A DNA stretch of 64,000 bases from Plectosphaerella cucumerina. Its lineage: Eukaryota > Ascomycota > Sordariomycetes > Glomerellales > Plectosphaerellaceae. Location of the stretch: NCBI GenBank assembly GCA_020746995.1, contig JAGPXD010000005.1, positions 1,364,001-1,428,000 on the forward strand. Direction: 5' to 3'. Below are positions 10,790 to 22,530 of this stretch, in pieces. Each line of letters begins with the position of its first letter. The first letter of the stretch is position 1. The notes beneath the pieces were generated by a model, which ran no database searches, was not told the origin of the DNA, and saw only the letters and a list, made by a program, of their open reading frames with translations. The position numbers and the translations under genes are program-made.

Positions 10790-12766
10790 CTACTCCTCGC
10801 CACTCCTGTGCGTTGCCCGCACCCAAAACTCGGACTGCGCAAAGATACCACAGTTGATAGACTTCCAGGGCCGCGTGGGGTCAACAATGGACAAGTCGAA
10901 CCGCTTGGGAATCTGCAAAGGCGCATGTCTGTCAGTACACACACCAAAGTGCTTCGATACCAGTAACATACCTCGAAAAACACCTTGCTCAGTTCCATCA
11001 TGGCCACAGGACGACCCAGGCACTGCCAGCGGCCGTAGCTGAAGACGAGATCGAGGGTCGACTCAAGCTCGCGGATCTTCTCGGGTGGGCCCCCGAGCCA
11101 GCGCTCAGGGCGGAATTCATCGGCGTCGGCGCCCCAGAGACCCCTGTTGCGGAAGATACCCCAGGCGCCGTAGCCGATGCGCGTGCCACCAGGGAGGAAG
11201 ACACCCTTCCAGGTGTCACCGCCGGGCGGCACCTCCTTGGCCATGAGACCGGCGACGGGAGGGAAGATGCGAAGGCCCTCCTTGATGACGGCCTGAAGAT
11301 AGGGCAGGGCGCGGGCTTCGGAGTCGGAGATGAGGGGACCGGCGGTGGTGGTGGCGCGGATCTCATCGAGGAGCTTGGCGAGGACGCGGGGGTTCGTGAT
11401 GAGGTGGAGCATGGTGGCACGAATGGCCGTGGCCGTCGTGTCGGAGCCAGCGACGCTGTGCAGGTGAGCCCGAGTCCGGAAATGACAGAAGAACAGGAGA
11501 ATGAGGGGAGCTTACATCTGAAGGAGAATCTCAGACTCGGCCTCTTCTTGGGTGAGGCCGTGGGCGACGAAGGAACCGAGCATGTCCTTCTGGACCTTCT
11601 TGTGCGGGCCGAAGCGCTCAGCCGAGACCTTTTTGGAGATGCTGCGACGGGTGTCAGCTGAGAGGTAGGAGGAAATGGATCAAATGGCTACATACGCCAT
11701 GACCTTGCCGAAGCCCATGACGTCCTTGTCCGAGGGGAGGATCGAGGCGAAGATGGGCGAGCCAAAGATCTTGATCATCCAGGGCAGAACAGTGGTGACC
11801 ATGAAGACGGGCAGGCTCTCCTCGGTGGTGCGGATGTAGTCGTAGATGTCCGAGTCGGTGGCGAGGAAGCCAAAGGCGTCGCCAAAGGCCAGGTCGGTGA
11901 TGACATCGAGGGTGAAGTACTGGGCCTTGCGACCGAAATCGAGGGGCCCACCAGCAGCAATGTCGTCGTCGAGGCGCTTAATGAGGGCGTGCAGGTTCTT
12001 GTCAATCTTGCCCTCGAGATCGAGCACTTCGCGACCGGAGTACTATGGAGAGTCAGACACTGGAGGTGGTCGCGACCGATAGAAATGAACGGCAAATACG
12101 CACGCCGGCAGCCATCTTGGAGCGCAGCTTGAAATGCTCCTCCTCATCGCGCCAAGAGAGAACGTTGTTCTTCTTGGGGTGGAAACGCATGCCGTCGTAC
12201 CAGTCGGAGCGGCGGTACTCCGATCGCACGGCGAGGACACGCTTCATCAGGTCCGGGTCGCTGCACACGACATCGTTGGGCCCAACGCGGGCAATGTCTC
12301 CTGCAGCGCCGGTCAGATCAGGTCGGATCCGAAGAGAAATTCAGATCAGATCACATCAGGTCACACTTGAGGGGTTCAGCCAAGGCGGGACGGTGCGCAG
12401 CTCGCAGGCTACGACCGCGACCCAACCGATGCTGTCCCGACAGTTTGGTTCGGGCGCTGTGACCGACTTCGTCCCCTGCATGCGTGTGCCCGTGTGCTCG
12501 GAATTGAAAGGAGTGTTTGCTCTCTGCTTACCATACTTCTGGTTGACCTCCCAGAAATCGAGATAGGCTCGGGTTCCGCCAACGGTACGGACGAGCCACC
12601 AAATGGACCACGCGGCGAGGGGCGGGCCCTTGATGTGGCGGAGGCGCCAGTAGGACCTGAAGCTCGAGACGGAGAACCACGAGACGGCGAGAGTGGCGAC
12701 GACGGCGGCGACGGTCGTGGGGCTTGCGCGCGCCAGAAGACCGGGGGATATGGCGGAGGAGGACAT
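10790..12766 (-). CDS. Cytochrome P450 monooxygenase
   Basis: 503 aa from six exons. Introns are 12301-12531, 12043-12103, 11642-11695, 11456-11515 and 10913-10971; all are GT-AG and the joined frame is exact. An N-terminal membrane anchor (TTVAAVVATLAVSWF) is followed by IKGPPLAAWS. The I-helix oxygen-binding motif is AGSDTTA, just after the fourth intron. The ExxR motif lies in KEGLRIFPP, the PERF-like motif in FRPERWLGG, and the haem loop is FSYGRWQCLG. In that loop Trp replaces the usual Arg, as I recall for pisatin-demethylase-like fungal P450s. It is probably an ER enzyme hydroxylating a secondary metabolite or phytoalexin. The first intron (231 nt) is unusually long for this window. 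Confidence 0.92.
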
Positions 12767-14291
12767 GATATTTGGTCCTCTCGATCAAATCCAATGGTTT
12801 GATGCTTTCGACTCGGCCCTCGGACAGGAACAGGATCCGAAAATGATGGTAAAACTGGAGGTCGTGATGCTTCGCTGAAAAGGGGGACTCCGACTTTCTG
12901 GGACGGGAGGGGCGAAGGGGGCGGCGGGGAGCTTCCCGTCCAGCTGGCCAAAGGGCGGGAGGCTCATTCCAGCTGACCAAAGCCAGACCAGGGCCAGACC
13001 CAGAACCCAAGACCCGGGTGCTTCCTTCCTCACGCCGCGATCAGCTGGTGTGCCACGTCTAGCAAGGGGGAAAGAGCTCCCCTGAGCTTCCTGCCCACTC
13101 CACTGAAGACACCTGCTATCTTTTTTAGTGCAAGCGCGACGGGAGCTGATGTGGCCATTTCCGACGGGGTTCGGGACCGGCGCAGGCGGGCGGGGACTCT
13201 TCACCACCCTAGACGTCGCCGCTAAGCTCTTCCGGGAGACGCAGCCCATTGGTCGATCGGGTTCAGAGGCACGAATTGGGCAAGGCCCCGATGGCGCTAT
13301 GCAGCTCCCAGGTTCAGGCGGGCAGGTGGGTTTTGCCCAGGCCCTCGTGCCGTGTTTTCAAGGTCCACGGGTCTTCTCTTCCATCTCTTCCAAGTCTTCA
13401 AGCACACCTCGGATATGACCCTTGAATCCCGTGCTTCCACGTCCCATCCTCTCTTGCTTCCCGTCTGCGGCGCGGCCCATGGTGCACGTGGGGGTCCGCT
13501 ATCCGACCTCCACGGTCCACCTAGAAGACAGACGATCAGTTTTATCTGCATATGACAGCGGCCAGCCTGCCGGGGAAGCCGGATCATGGTGCCCTCCGCC
13601 CAGCCCCTCCTCACTGCTTCTTCTTTTTTTTCGCATCGCGCTGGAAGCGGAAGAACCGTCCGTTCTATCAGCCCGGCCCGCGCCGCAAAGATGCAGCCTC
13701 AAGCTCACAAGCGCCCAGTGACAGCGCGGGGATAAGGTGACGCCGCCGAGCCCGCCCACAGTAGCCCCCCTTGGGCCCTCGTGGTGAAAGAAGCTCTGCC
13801 CACCGTCCGGTGTGTCCGTCTTGCTAGCCCCTGTAGAGGCCTAGCAGCACATCTGCCCCCCCGTGTTGGCCGCCAATAGACGTCCGCAGACACAACTGCA
13901 CGCTGTACTGGAGCGGGGAACCTGGTCCGAAGGCCGAACGAACGCCCAATGGCCGCGGGGCCGAAGCGTCGGCACTGCGTCGTTCGATCAGATGGCATGA
14001 CGCGCGACGTTTTTTCCCTGTCACATCCCCCCTTCGCCCTTCGACTTCTGCCCCCCCTTTCCTTTGATAATACCCAAGTCACCACCCTGCTTGTCTGCCA
14101 ACCCCCCGTCAGCCCTTAGTCGCCCGGGCCGTCGTCCTTCAGCCCCCGGATCATCCATCTTCCCTTCATCTTTTTTCCCAGCGCCAGCGCCAGTCTTACT
14201 TTTCCGACCACCCCCCTCGTCACCGACTCGACTCGAGGCAGGCACCCCGAACCCTGTCTGCTTCCCGCGTCTTCCGAACCTTCTTCAGACC
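12767..14291. other. Divergent promoter region, P450 / methyltransferase
   Basis: This 1.5 kb is shared between the leftward P450 and the rightward methyltransferase. Bases 14030-14290 are pyrimidine-rich, as expected for a 5' leader just before the ATG at 14292. Open frames are GC-rich and low complexity and lack motifs. Confidence 0.5.
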
Positions 14292-15960
14292 ATGGCCGAA
14301 CCCATCCCGCACTCTACACTGCAATCCATCGATGCGCCGCTCGAGGCCAGCGATGCCGCTGTAATGCCGCTCCCTCCATCCCTCCCTTCCGTGTCTTCCC
14401 CCGCGCGGTCCTTGATCCCTGCCGTGTCATGACCCGGCTGTCGATCGCGCCGCCGTCGCCGCCCGGCGCACCAGCTAACGTCCGTCGACTAGTCCATCGA
14501 CGACAACTCGGACGCCGATTCCACTCTGGAAACGGGCAGCGTTCTGAGTTCCACGGCTTCCGTCGAGTCGAGTGTGCTCAGGTATCGCGAAGAGAATGGC
14601 CGCACATATCACGGCTTCAAGCCAAGCAGTACGTCTTTGGCCCTTGGCATATCTACTCAGGCCTAATGCTGACCTGACACCCTCAAGTCGACTATGTCCT
14701 ACCTAACGATGTGGTATGTCGTGTGTGTTGTAGACGCCAACCAATTTCGTCATAACTGACCCCTACCACAGACCGAACAAGACCGCCTCGGTGAGCATCC
14801 CTGCACCCAACCCCTGAGCCTATTGACTGACGAAACCAAGACCTGCAGCACAACCTGTTCCTGCTCACATTTGGTGGCCGTCTCGCCCTCAGCCCTCCTG
14901 GCGAAAAGGAATCCAATGTCAGGAAAGTCCTCGATGTCGGTACCGGCACCGGCATCTGGGCTATGGACTATGGTGAGCAAGCTGCATCACATGCTTCTGG
15001 TCCACAGCTAACTCTCGTCAGGTGACGAGCACCCCGAGGCTGAAGTGAGCCCTCTGCGCTACCCCAGTGTGAAGATTGTGCGCTTACACCACCACAGGTT
15101 CTCGGTGTCGACCTGAGTCCCATCCAACCATCCTTGTGAGCCTCATCCTCTCCCCACAAGAGCCGGCCTGCCCTAACCCCTTCAGCGTCCCGCCCAATGT
15201 CAACTTCCAGATCGACGACGTCGAGTCCGAATGGACCTACTCCTCAAAATTCGACTTCATCTTCGGCCGCATGCTGGTCGGGTCCATCTCCGACTGGCCC
15301 GGCTTCATCCAGAGAAGCTTCGAGTGCGTCCCGTCCCCTGCCATACCACCCACTCATTACTAACACCCCCACCAGCAATCTCGAGCCCGGCGGCTGGATG
15401 GAGCTGCAAGACATCACCTTCCCTGTCGAGTGCGACGATGGCAGCATGAAGTCCGACGCTGCCGTCAAGAAGTGGTCCGACACCATGCTCCAGGCCACCT
15501 CGGCCATCCAGCGCTACGGTGATAGCCCAAAGCGCTACAAGCAGCAGATGATCGACGCCGGCTTCGTGAACATCCGCGAGGTCGTCTACAAGTGGCCCAC
15601 AAACCCCTGGCCCAAGGACCCCAGGTACAAGGAGCTTGGTGCGTATCACGGCCGTCGCATCATTCATGTGGCCGATGCTGACATTCCGCAGGTGCCTGGT
15701 GCTACGAGAACATTGCCGGCAGTCTCTCAGGCCTCAGCATGGCACTCTTCACCCGCGGCCTTGGCTGGGACGCCACGGACGTCGAGGTCTTCCTCGTCGA
15801 CGTCCGCAAGAGCATGCGCGACAAGAACGTGCACGCCTGGTGGCCTATGTGCGTTTTCCCTGATCCCTAAAATGTTTTGACTTGACATGTCTGACCGTGC
15901 TCCAGCTTCGTCGTCTACGGACAAAAGCCCCCTGCCCCCGGCGCCGCTGCCGCGGAGTAG
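14292..15960 (+). CDS. LaeA-like SAM-dependent methyltransferase
   Basis: 351 aa in eleven short exons: 14292-14360, 14493-14628, 14688-14713, 14772-14790, 14841-14972, 15022-15044, 15098-15135, 15186-15323, 15376-15638, 15692-15848, 15906-15960. The joined length is a multiple of three and every junction is GT-AG. Class I methyltransferase signatures are YVLPND...EQDRLDLQH, motif I VLDVGTGTGIWAMDYG, GVDLSPIQPSFVPPNV, and FDNLEPGGWMELQDI. This arrangement is typical of the large LaeA-like family. True LaeA is nuclear and tunes secondary metabolism; most paralogues are small-molecule or uncharacterised methyltransferases. Here the proximity to a P450 and an efflux pump favours a metabolic role, but that is inference. 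Confidence 0.9.
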
Positions 15961-16061
15961 GCAAGGCAAAACGACTCAATCTTGTTGGATGAAGGACAAA
16001 AATCATAGTTTGCTGCTAGATACCTTGATGCTTACACATGAAAGTCGCATTTGCATGGCAA

Positions 16062-16785
16062 TCAGCCGAGTTTCATCGGGTAAACGTGGTCGAAGATCTG
16101 TCTCGCCGCCTCAGATGCCGTCAGATATATGACGTCCAGCTCCTTCTCCTCCTCGTTGTGGAACCGGAAGATGCCTTCTGTTTCCCTGATCTGGCAGAGG
16201 ATCTCGATGTCGGTCAACTTGGTGTTCAGCTCTCCACCCCGTCCGGGTCCTGTGATCCTGTTCAAGTTCTCGTCCACCTGGCAAGACAGGATGATGGAGA
16301 TGAATCTGCTTCCTCTGGCGGAAGCAGCGGCCTGGTACTCCAAGGATGTTCCGGATTCCTCACTTGATGAGTCGGTGAAGATCCAAGTGGTTTCGGGCGG
16401 GGCTTCGATGGCAAACTTGAACTGGACGTCTCTCTGTGCCACAAGATTAGATCGGCCATACAATACAGCATCTGTATGGTAAGAGAGCTACTTACGAGGG
16501 CTTTGCGGAGGGGCCGATACTGGATGGAATCTCGGGAGCACAGGGCAGCTGAGAGGTCAATCGTAAGATGATTGCTGACAAGTCTTGAGCCCTCGATCAA
16601 AGAACTAGGACTTATCAGTACCTGGGTCTGTGTTGTGCTTATAAGACAAGAAGAAGAAGAACTTGCCAGAGTTCCTTGGCAATGGTGAGTTTCCCGACGC
16701 CGGGGTATCCATTGATGTAGATCCATGGTGCCGGCTGGGTGCTGGAGGCCGAGCCCTGGGAGTCGGAGGATAGATGCTGGTCCAT
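16062..16785 (-). CDS. Small P-loop kinase-like NTPase
   Basis: 206 aa, starting at ATG 16785 (GCAGCCATGG). The Walker A motif is GYPGVGKLTIAKEL at about residues 25-38. It is followed by NHLTIDLSAAL and PLRKALRDVQF, then TTWIFTDSSS, RFISIILSCQVDENLNRI and a C-terminal LDVIYLTASEAARQIFDHV. This order matches a widespread fungal group of AAA_33/gluconate-kinase-like proteins of unknown substrate. Introns: 16434-16495 is a normal 62-nt GT-AG intron. The first must lie at about 16622-16662 (41 nt, weak GTTCTT donor), which is unusually short, so that junction is the least certain part. It lies tail-to-tail with the methyltransferase. Confidence 0.75.
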
Positions 16786-17544
16786 GGCTGCTTGTGAGGA
16801 AGCCTGTAGGTCTGAGCGTCGCCAGAAATAGACGTGAGAGGCGAGAGTATTGAATTGAATGACCTGGGTTGAGTTCCTAAGTTCAAGTGGAAGTACTGCT
16901 TTGCTTGAGGTGGTGAGATGAGTGGGTTCTGTGCAGGTCTTGCCTGAGGTGAACGTAGCCGGCACTCATGAGTCAACCTGAAAGCAGGAGGCTGGCAGTG
17001 ATTGGACAGGAAGGTGCGAAAAAGACTTGCCATTTTGTCCGAGAATCGTTTTGGTCATCCTTTCAGGCAGCATGTTACTTGCCGACGGCGATAAGAGAGC
17101 ATTTAGGGCTTGAAGAGGCGTAAGCCACGACAAAGCATGACCTCCAACATGATTTATAAAATACCTACTGACAAAGGTTAGCTGCTGCTATCCCATGCCT
17201 ACGGTTTCGCGCGATTGCAAGCGCTTGTTGGTCATATCAACTCCTCATTCCACGTCTAAACGGAACGTCTCTGGGGATGTCCTTGGGGAAGCAAGCATCG
17301 GCGTTCGACTTGAGTCAACTTCTGTCGCCAACCAACTCAAAAAGTCGCCTGGTCAATCCAGGCAAGCAATAACCAATTACATTTATCCTCTAGAATCGAA
17401 CGTACATAAACCCTTGGCGGTTATGCGGCCAATCATTCTGATGCACGCATTCGAGTGAGGGGTCAAGTTGTCAGATCAGGCTGCCATGGCATACAAAAAA
17501 AAAAACGCGTCCTCGCTTTCCGACACATCCTCCAACTTGCAGCA
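16786..17544. other. Divergent intergenic region
   Basis: It lies between the P-loop gene (leftward) and the STAND/AAA gene (rightward). An A-run at about 17500 precedes the latter's ATG. No motif-bearing frame was seen. Confidence 0.4.
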
Positions 17545-20500
17545 ATGATGGAAGACAGCTTGTCGATACCGAAAGCGGGCGATGAAAGCCACGCCGAGGT
17601 CATGGGCCCCAGCACCATCGCTTCACACCCAACCGATCGGTGGGATGCTGCCACCTGGACAGGCAAGGTCCTTGGCGAGTACGATGGAACGCCCCCTCGG
17701 AATACCTTTGGCAAGCGGCTGACTATCATCCTAGACCCAGTGTGCAAGCTTCTAGGCACAAGCTCACCGAGAGCATGCGGGGCTTCCTCCAGGAGGCCAG
17801 CAAGGACGACCAGATCGCCCACGAGGCAAGCCGAAACAAGGTCCTCAACATCCTGAGGGACGTCAAGGCACAACACGATGCGAGATACCCCCCGGACACT
17901 CTCGACGGGGAGGTTCGACTTGTCGATTCGATCAAATCGGCATGCAGACGAGCGTCGGAAACAGCACACGAGTACACAAAGATCATGGACATCATGGTTG
18001 GCCAAGCACCTGAATATGTCGCTCTTGCCTACGGCGCGGTCAAGATCCTGCTTGTCACCCACAACAACTACCTGGAGATGAAGGACAACGTATCGACTTG
18101 GATGGGGAAGATCAGGGCCAACTTTGACCTCGTCGACCATCTGACAGCCTACTACCCGTCCAAGGTGCGTCTCGGACATGAAATGCAAATGGCGATGTAA
18201 GCTAACTCTAAACTTGAGCGTCTCGTCGACGCAATCATTCAGATGTACGACTCTTTCCAGACGTTCCTGGCAGAAGCCCTCAAATTCTACACCCGAAGTC
18301 GATTGCGTATGTTTTCGGAATGGAAGGTGAGGACATGAAGCTATAGATCGATCTGACTTTGTTTCTCCCAGGACATGCTCTTACTTCCTTCAAGAAGCCC
18401 TGGACGTCACTCGAGCCCATTGTCGATTCCATCAGCGACACGTATACAAGAATTATGGATCTCATCATCTTCTCAACACATTACAACAGCGAACTGGGCT
18501 TGAGGATCAGTCAAGCCAGTCTTTCGACCAATAACCTGGTTCTTGCGAAGCTGACGCATCTTTCAAACTTGGTAGCAGACAACATCATCAGGTTCCCGAC
18601 TGCAAAAGACACCAATGAGACCGGAGGTTTGTTCCGCCAAATGGTCGAGGCGAAAATGGAGCAGCACTACATGGTCGACCCTCATCAGACGAAGGCAGAA
18701 GCAGTTCTGGATGATGAGATTATTAAACCACCGAGCCTCGATGATCAGCTCTCGGCAATCTTCGAAGACCTGGCCGACTTCGACAAGGCCGCTGCAGAAC
18801 AACAGGAAATGATTGAGCAGCTGCCGGAAATGGAGGCACACCGACTAACAAAGCGCAGCATCTGGAGGGCCAACAGGTTCGTGGAATGGCTCGAAGCGAA
18901 GTCGTCCCAACTTCTCTGGGTCGACGGCGGGCACGTTCTCCAACGCCAGACATTCAACGCTTCCTTCGTCACCCCGATACTCCTTTTTGGTGACAGTAAC
19001 TCCGAGACGGGCTGCCTGGTTCTGAGGCACTTTTGTGGCGACTTCTCAAGCCGACCTAGCAATCATCGGGCCCTGATCCAGGCACTTCTTCGACAGCTGC
19101 TCAAGAGGCGCCCAGATGTGTGGCCCTCGGTCTCAGGCGAGTTCACCAAAGAAAACGCGGGTGATATTCGCAAACTCTGGAGCATGTTTGTCGGCTGCAT
19201 CAACAGGCTACTGCCGACTGCACATTCATCGTCATCGACAGCATTGATTGCCTGACGTCTGATGGAGTTGACCATGCCGCTGGCGCCAGGGAATTTGTGT
19301 TGGAGGAGTTGGACAACCTGGTCAAGGTGTCGAGCCCATTGGTGAAGATCCGCCTGACAGCGTCGCTTTCTCAGGCACCGATAGCCACCTCATCGACAGG
19401 CTCGTCACCTACCGCTCAAGAACACGCAGACAGCGCCGTGTCCACGAATCTGGGATCCTTATTCTCATCAGTCATTCACCCACCACGCAGGTTGCTCTCG
19501 ATGGCGAGTTTGGACAACCAGATGGCTCTAGCTCCAAAGACCCTTCTCGACATCTACGAACGACGCCGCACGACGATCAGCTTCATCGAGCTGCCGATGC
19601 TCTACCCCGTAAACTCGACAATCTATACCTGGGAGAACAGTCACCTCAGAGCATTTTTGATATCCGATCTGTCTGGCATGGATCGAATCTCAGCTGGCTC
19701 TCTTATCAAGTTCGATCCACTTGTACTCCATGTTTGGGGAGTTGATCATGATGGCATGTCCTTCGTCAAGAGACACCGAGCATTGGAGATTAAACAGTTT
19801 TTCGGAGAAGTGAAGATTGATCGACTTCAGTACACTCCTGCCGGATATCTCCCGGACGAGCATGTCTATCGGCGACGCCTCGTCTGTCGCGGGCGACGCT
19901 ACTGGGAACTCGGTGATGGGACTCACCATCTTCAGTATCAGAGAGAAGGTGTAAGAGTCACTCAACGATCGTTCAATCTCTCTTCTTCAGCCGTGCTGAC
20001 ATAGGTTCAGACTGTCCAACGAGTCATCGTTGACATGGGGCAGAGAGACGTCTTGTCGGCAAACCCCGACGACGTCGACATTCGGCTTCCCCCATTACAT
20101 CACAACAACTTGAAGCCGCTCATGGCTGTGACCTGCAACCCGAAGGTCCTTGCCTACTTATTGTCTGACAATAAGTACAGTGAGTTACTCGGTTGGAGTT
20201 GTCTGGGTCAATATCCACTCAAGTTGCATGTGCTCACACGTCTCAGGAGAGGTTGATGTCACTGGGCTTCACGCAACTGTTTTTCAAGAAGACCCTCTGT
20301 GTGACCTGATATTGAGTTCCACCAACAGAGTTGCTTTAGAATCTGCACTGAGCATCTTTCGACACCCTCCCCATTCAACAGTGCACCGTTCAGCACCAGG
20401 ACCAACGATTGTTCTATTGCATGGAGGCCCGGGGGTTGGCAAAACAACAACTGCTCGTTCCTCGGCAGAGCATCTGCGACTGCCGCTGCTCGAGGTATCA

Positions 20501-21189
20501 ACCGGGGACATTGAAAGACAAGGAAAAGGATCCCAGGAAGCCTTCCACCAATTGCTCGCAAACGCAAACAGATGGGGGGCCGTCCTGTCTCTCGAAGACG
20601 CGCATATGCTATTTCCGGACCACAAGGTGGACTTTGAAGAGAGACATTACAGCGCCTTGCTGATGATTGAAGCACTCGAGGCTCATTCTGGGCTTCTCTT
20701 TCTGGTCACTGATCGAATCGGTATTTTTTTCGAGTGCCCTACGCACTCGAGTCAATATTGCGATCCGACTGCCCAAATTAGATGGAGAGTCTCAGTTGAA
20801 GCTTTTTCGTAATCTTGTAAGCAAGATTGACGGAGGAGTTTCTGGATCTTTGCCGTACGCTCAGGGCTTTTCAGAAGGAGCTGAGAGACGCTGTAACCGG
20901 GTGGGATATATCGACTGCGGTGACGACTGCGGTGCAATTGGCTATCTCGAAGGGCGAGAACTTGACATGGGAACACTTCGCGTACGTATTTAGTCAGCGG
21001 GTTGATTTGAAGGACTACATGGTGCTTGTTCAAGCTGGGACCGAAGCCGACAGGGCGAGGACTGGTAGGTGGAGGGACGACAGTGAAAGGAGTCTGCAGG
21101 AAGCCAAGGCACAACCGAAGGTTCGAAAGCAAAGGAAGCAGTATCGGTACAAAGTCCCGTCATCCGAGGAGGGACCTTTTACCGAGTGA
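17545..21189 (+). CDS. DUF7708 + DUF7025-type AAA+ STAND-like protein, frame-broken
   Basis: Seven exons: 17545-17678, 17735-18164, 18219-18306, 18372-19950, 20005-20179, 20247-20816, 20875-21189. Domain order: a DUF7708-like N-terminus (APEYVALAYGAVKILLVTHNNYLEMK); a NACHT-like middle with Walker B-like CTFIVIDSID; a region with LPMLYPVNSTIYTW and KFDPLVLHVWGVD; and a C-terminal AAA+ domain with Walker A LLHGGPGVGKTTTA. Walker B reads LSLEDAH where relatives usually have LLLDEAD, so the Asp-Glu pair is swapped. Two frame breaks are needed. One base appears missing near 19213-19215, just before CTFIVIDSID, and one T appears extra in the T7 run 20724-20730, inside the TDRIG...RTRVN motif. They cancel, so total exon length is divisible by three. 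Either a decayed gene or assembly errors. The last intron (20817-20874) has a good GTAAGC donor but removes residues I would expect to be present. Confidence 0.62.
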
Positions 21190-22530
21190 CTGTGGACGTC
21201 GGCGAGGAAGTCAGGGACTGGGGTGTCATTTTATAATTATCTAGGTTATTGACGGACAAACATGTAGCCAATTGTGATTTTGAGGCTGTCATGAGCCACG
21301 GCAGTTGGTCTTCCAAACATTGAATGGCGTCTTCGCCGTTGAACCTTTCGACGTAGGGCGAGAATCTGAGTAAGTCCCCGGCGTGTAAAAAACACCCCTT
21401 TCGAGGTCGAGCCTATGTACCCAGAGCTGATTCAGGGTCTCTAGGAGGACCCGCAAAAGGGGACGCCCACTGGCAGGATCACTGGCATGGAAGGTGCACA
21501 TCGTCCAGGAAGGACTTGAGACGACAGCTTGGCAACAGGCCCGAGAAGCCACTGGCTTGGCCTATATGATAAGAAGACCGCCTTGGAAGACAAGCTCCCA
21601 AAGACAAGCTCCTCACCTGAGCCTGATGCTTTGTGAGGTGCTTGAAGATCAAGAGGTCAACGGGTGACTAATCGGCGCAGGATTCTCATCGAAAGATCTT
21701 GGTTGCATGGGTCTCCCTGGCTGCCCTGAGATGATGAGGTGATGTCCTCACCAAACGTGCTCACCTCGCAAGCAGACCTCACCGCCAAGAACATACTAGC
21801 AACGGTTGTTGACCAAGCTTCCTGACCTCAAGCTCAATAACCTCATTCCTGACCCTTCCAGACTCCCTCTAGAAAGCAGCTTGAATAAGATGGCACCTGT
21901 CAAGAGATCATCCCGCGAGTCGCCAAGTCTAGGGCCCCTGGCCAAAAACATCCCAACAGACCACCCGCTAGGCCCCATAGGCGCGCGACAGGGGTGATCT
22001 GACAGGGACGGCGTCCTCGGTAAGCGATCCGGCGTCTCTCTCCCACTGGGCCTGGGCATCAATCTGAGAGAAGCCGTCGATCCCTCCCACATAACCTGAA
22101 CCACGAGCGCAAATTCGAGGGTCGATGGAACCCCCCGCGGAGGGCATTGCGCCGTTGATTGACACTCGGGGCGGCGCCCGGGCGAATCGGGTCGCCGGGC
22201 AATCTATGTGACGCCGTGCTGGCCCGCTGCGCATGCACGTCTTTGTGCCGTACATCCGGCGCTTCTCTTGCTTCTGTCAGGGGAGACCGGGGTCAGAGGT
22301 GGATGCTCCCGCTTCTTGGCCCCTTAATCTTGGCCCCCCCGGCGGCTCGACTCCAGAAAGTGAGCTGTCCGTATAAAGGTCTGGAAGACGACGACATCCC
22401 CGGACTTTGCCCTCCTCACGTCTCTCTCTTGCACTCTTTTCGGTCTCTTGTCACTCTTTTTCTTCACCCCATCCACTCTTTTTTTCAAAAACCTACCTCC
22501 CACGGTTTCAACCCCACACATTCATTCAAA
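21190..22530. other. Upstream region of the GH131 gene
   Basis: 1.3 kb without a supportable gene. The frame of the GH131 gene stays open back to 22159, but nothing there looks like a leader and the first in-frame ATG with a signal peptide is at 22531. The proximal part has a TATA box and a long pyrimidine-rich leader. Confidence 0.5.
22372..22530 (+). promoter_or_regulatory. TATA box and CT-rich leader of GH131 gene
   Basis: TATAAAG at 22372-22378 lies about 155 bp before the ATG. It is followed by a strongly C/T-rich tract (about 22410-22500) typical of highly expressed fungal genes, and the start codon has a TCAAAATG context. Confidence 0.6.

Noticed and set aside
17679..17734. A frameshift near the start of the STAND/AAA gene
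   Set aside because: A clean 56-nt GTACGA...CTGAC...CTAG intron joins the two frames exactly.
20817..20874. A third frameshift in the STAND/AAA gene
   Set aside because: A 58-nt intron with a GTAAGC donor and TTCAG acceptor accounts for the change of frame.
22159..22530. N-terminal extension of the GH131 frame
   Set aside because: It lies upstream of a TATA box and CT-rich leader, and the signal peptide begins at 22531.
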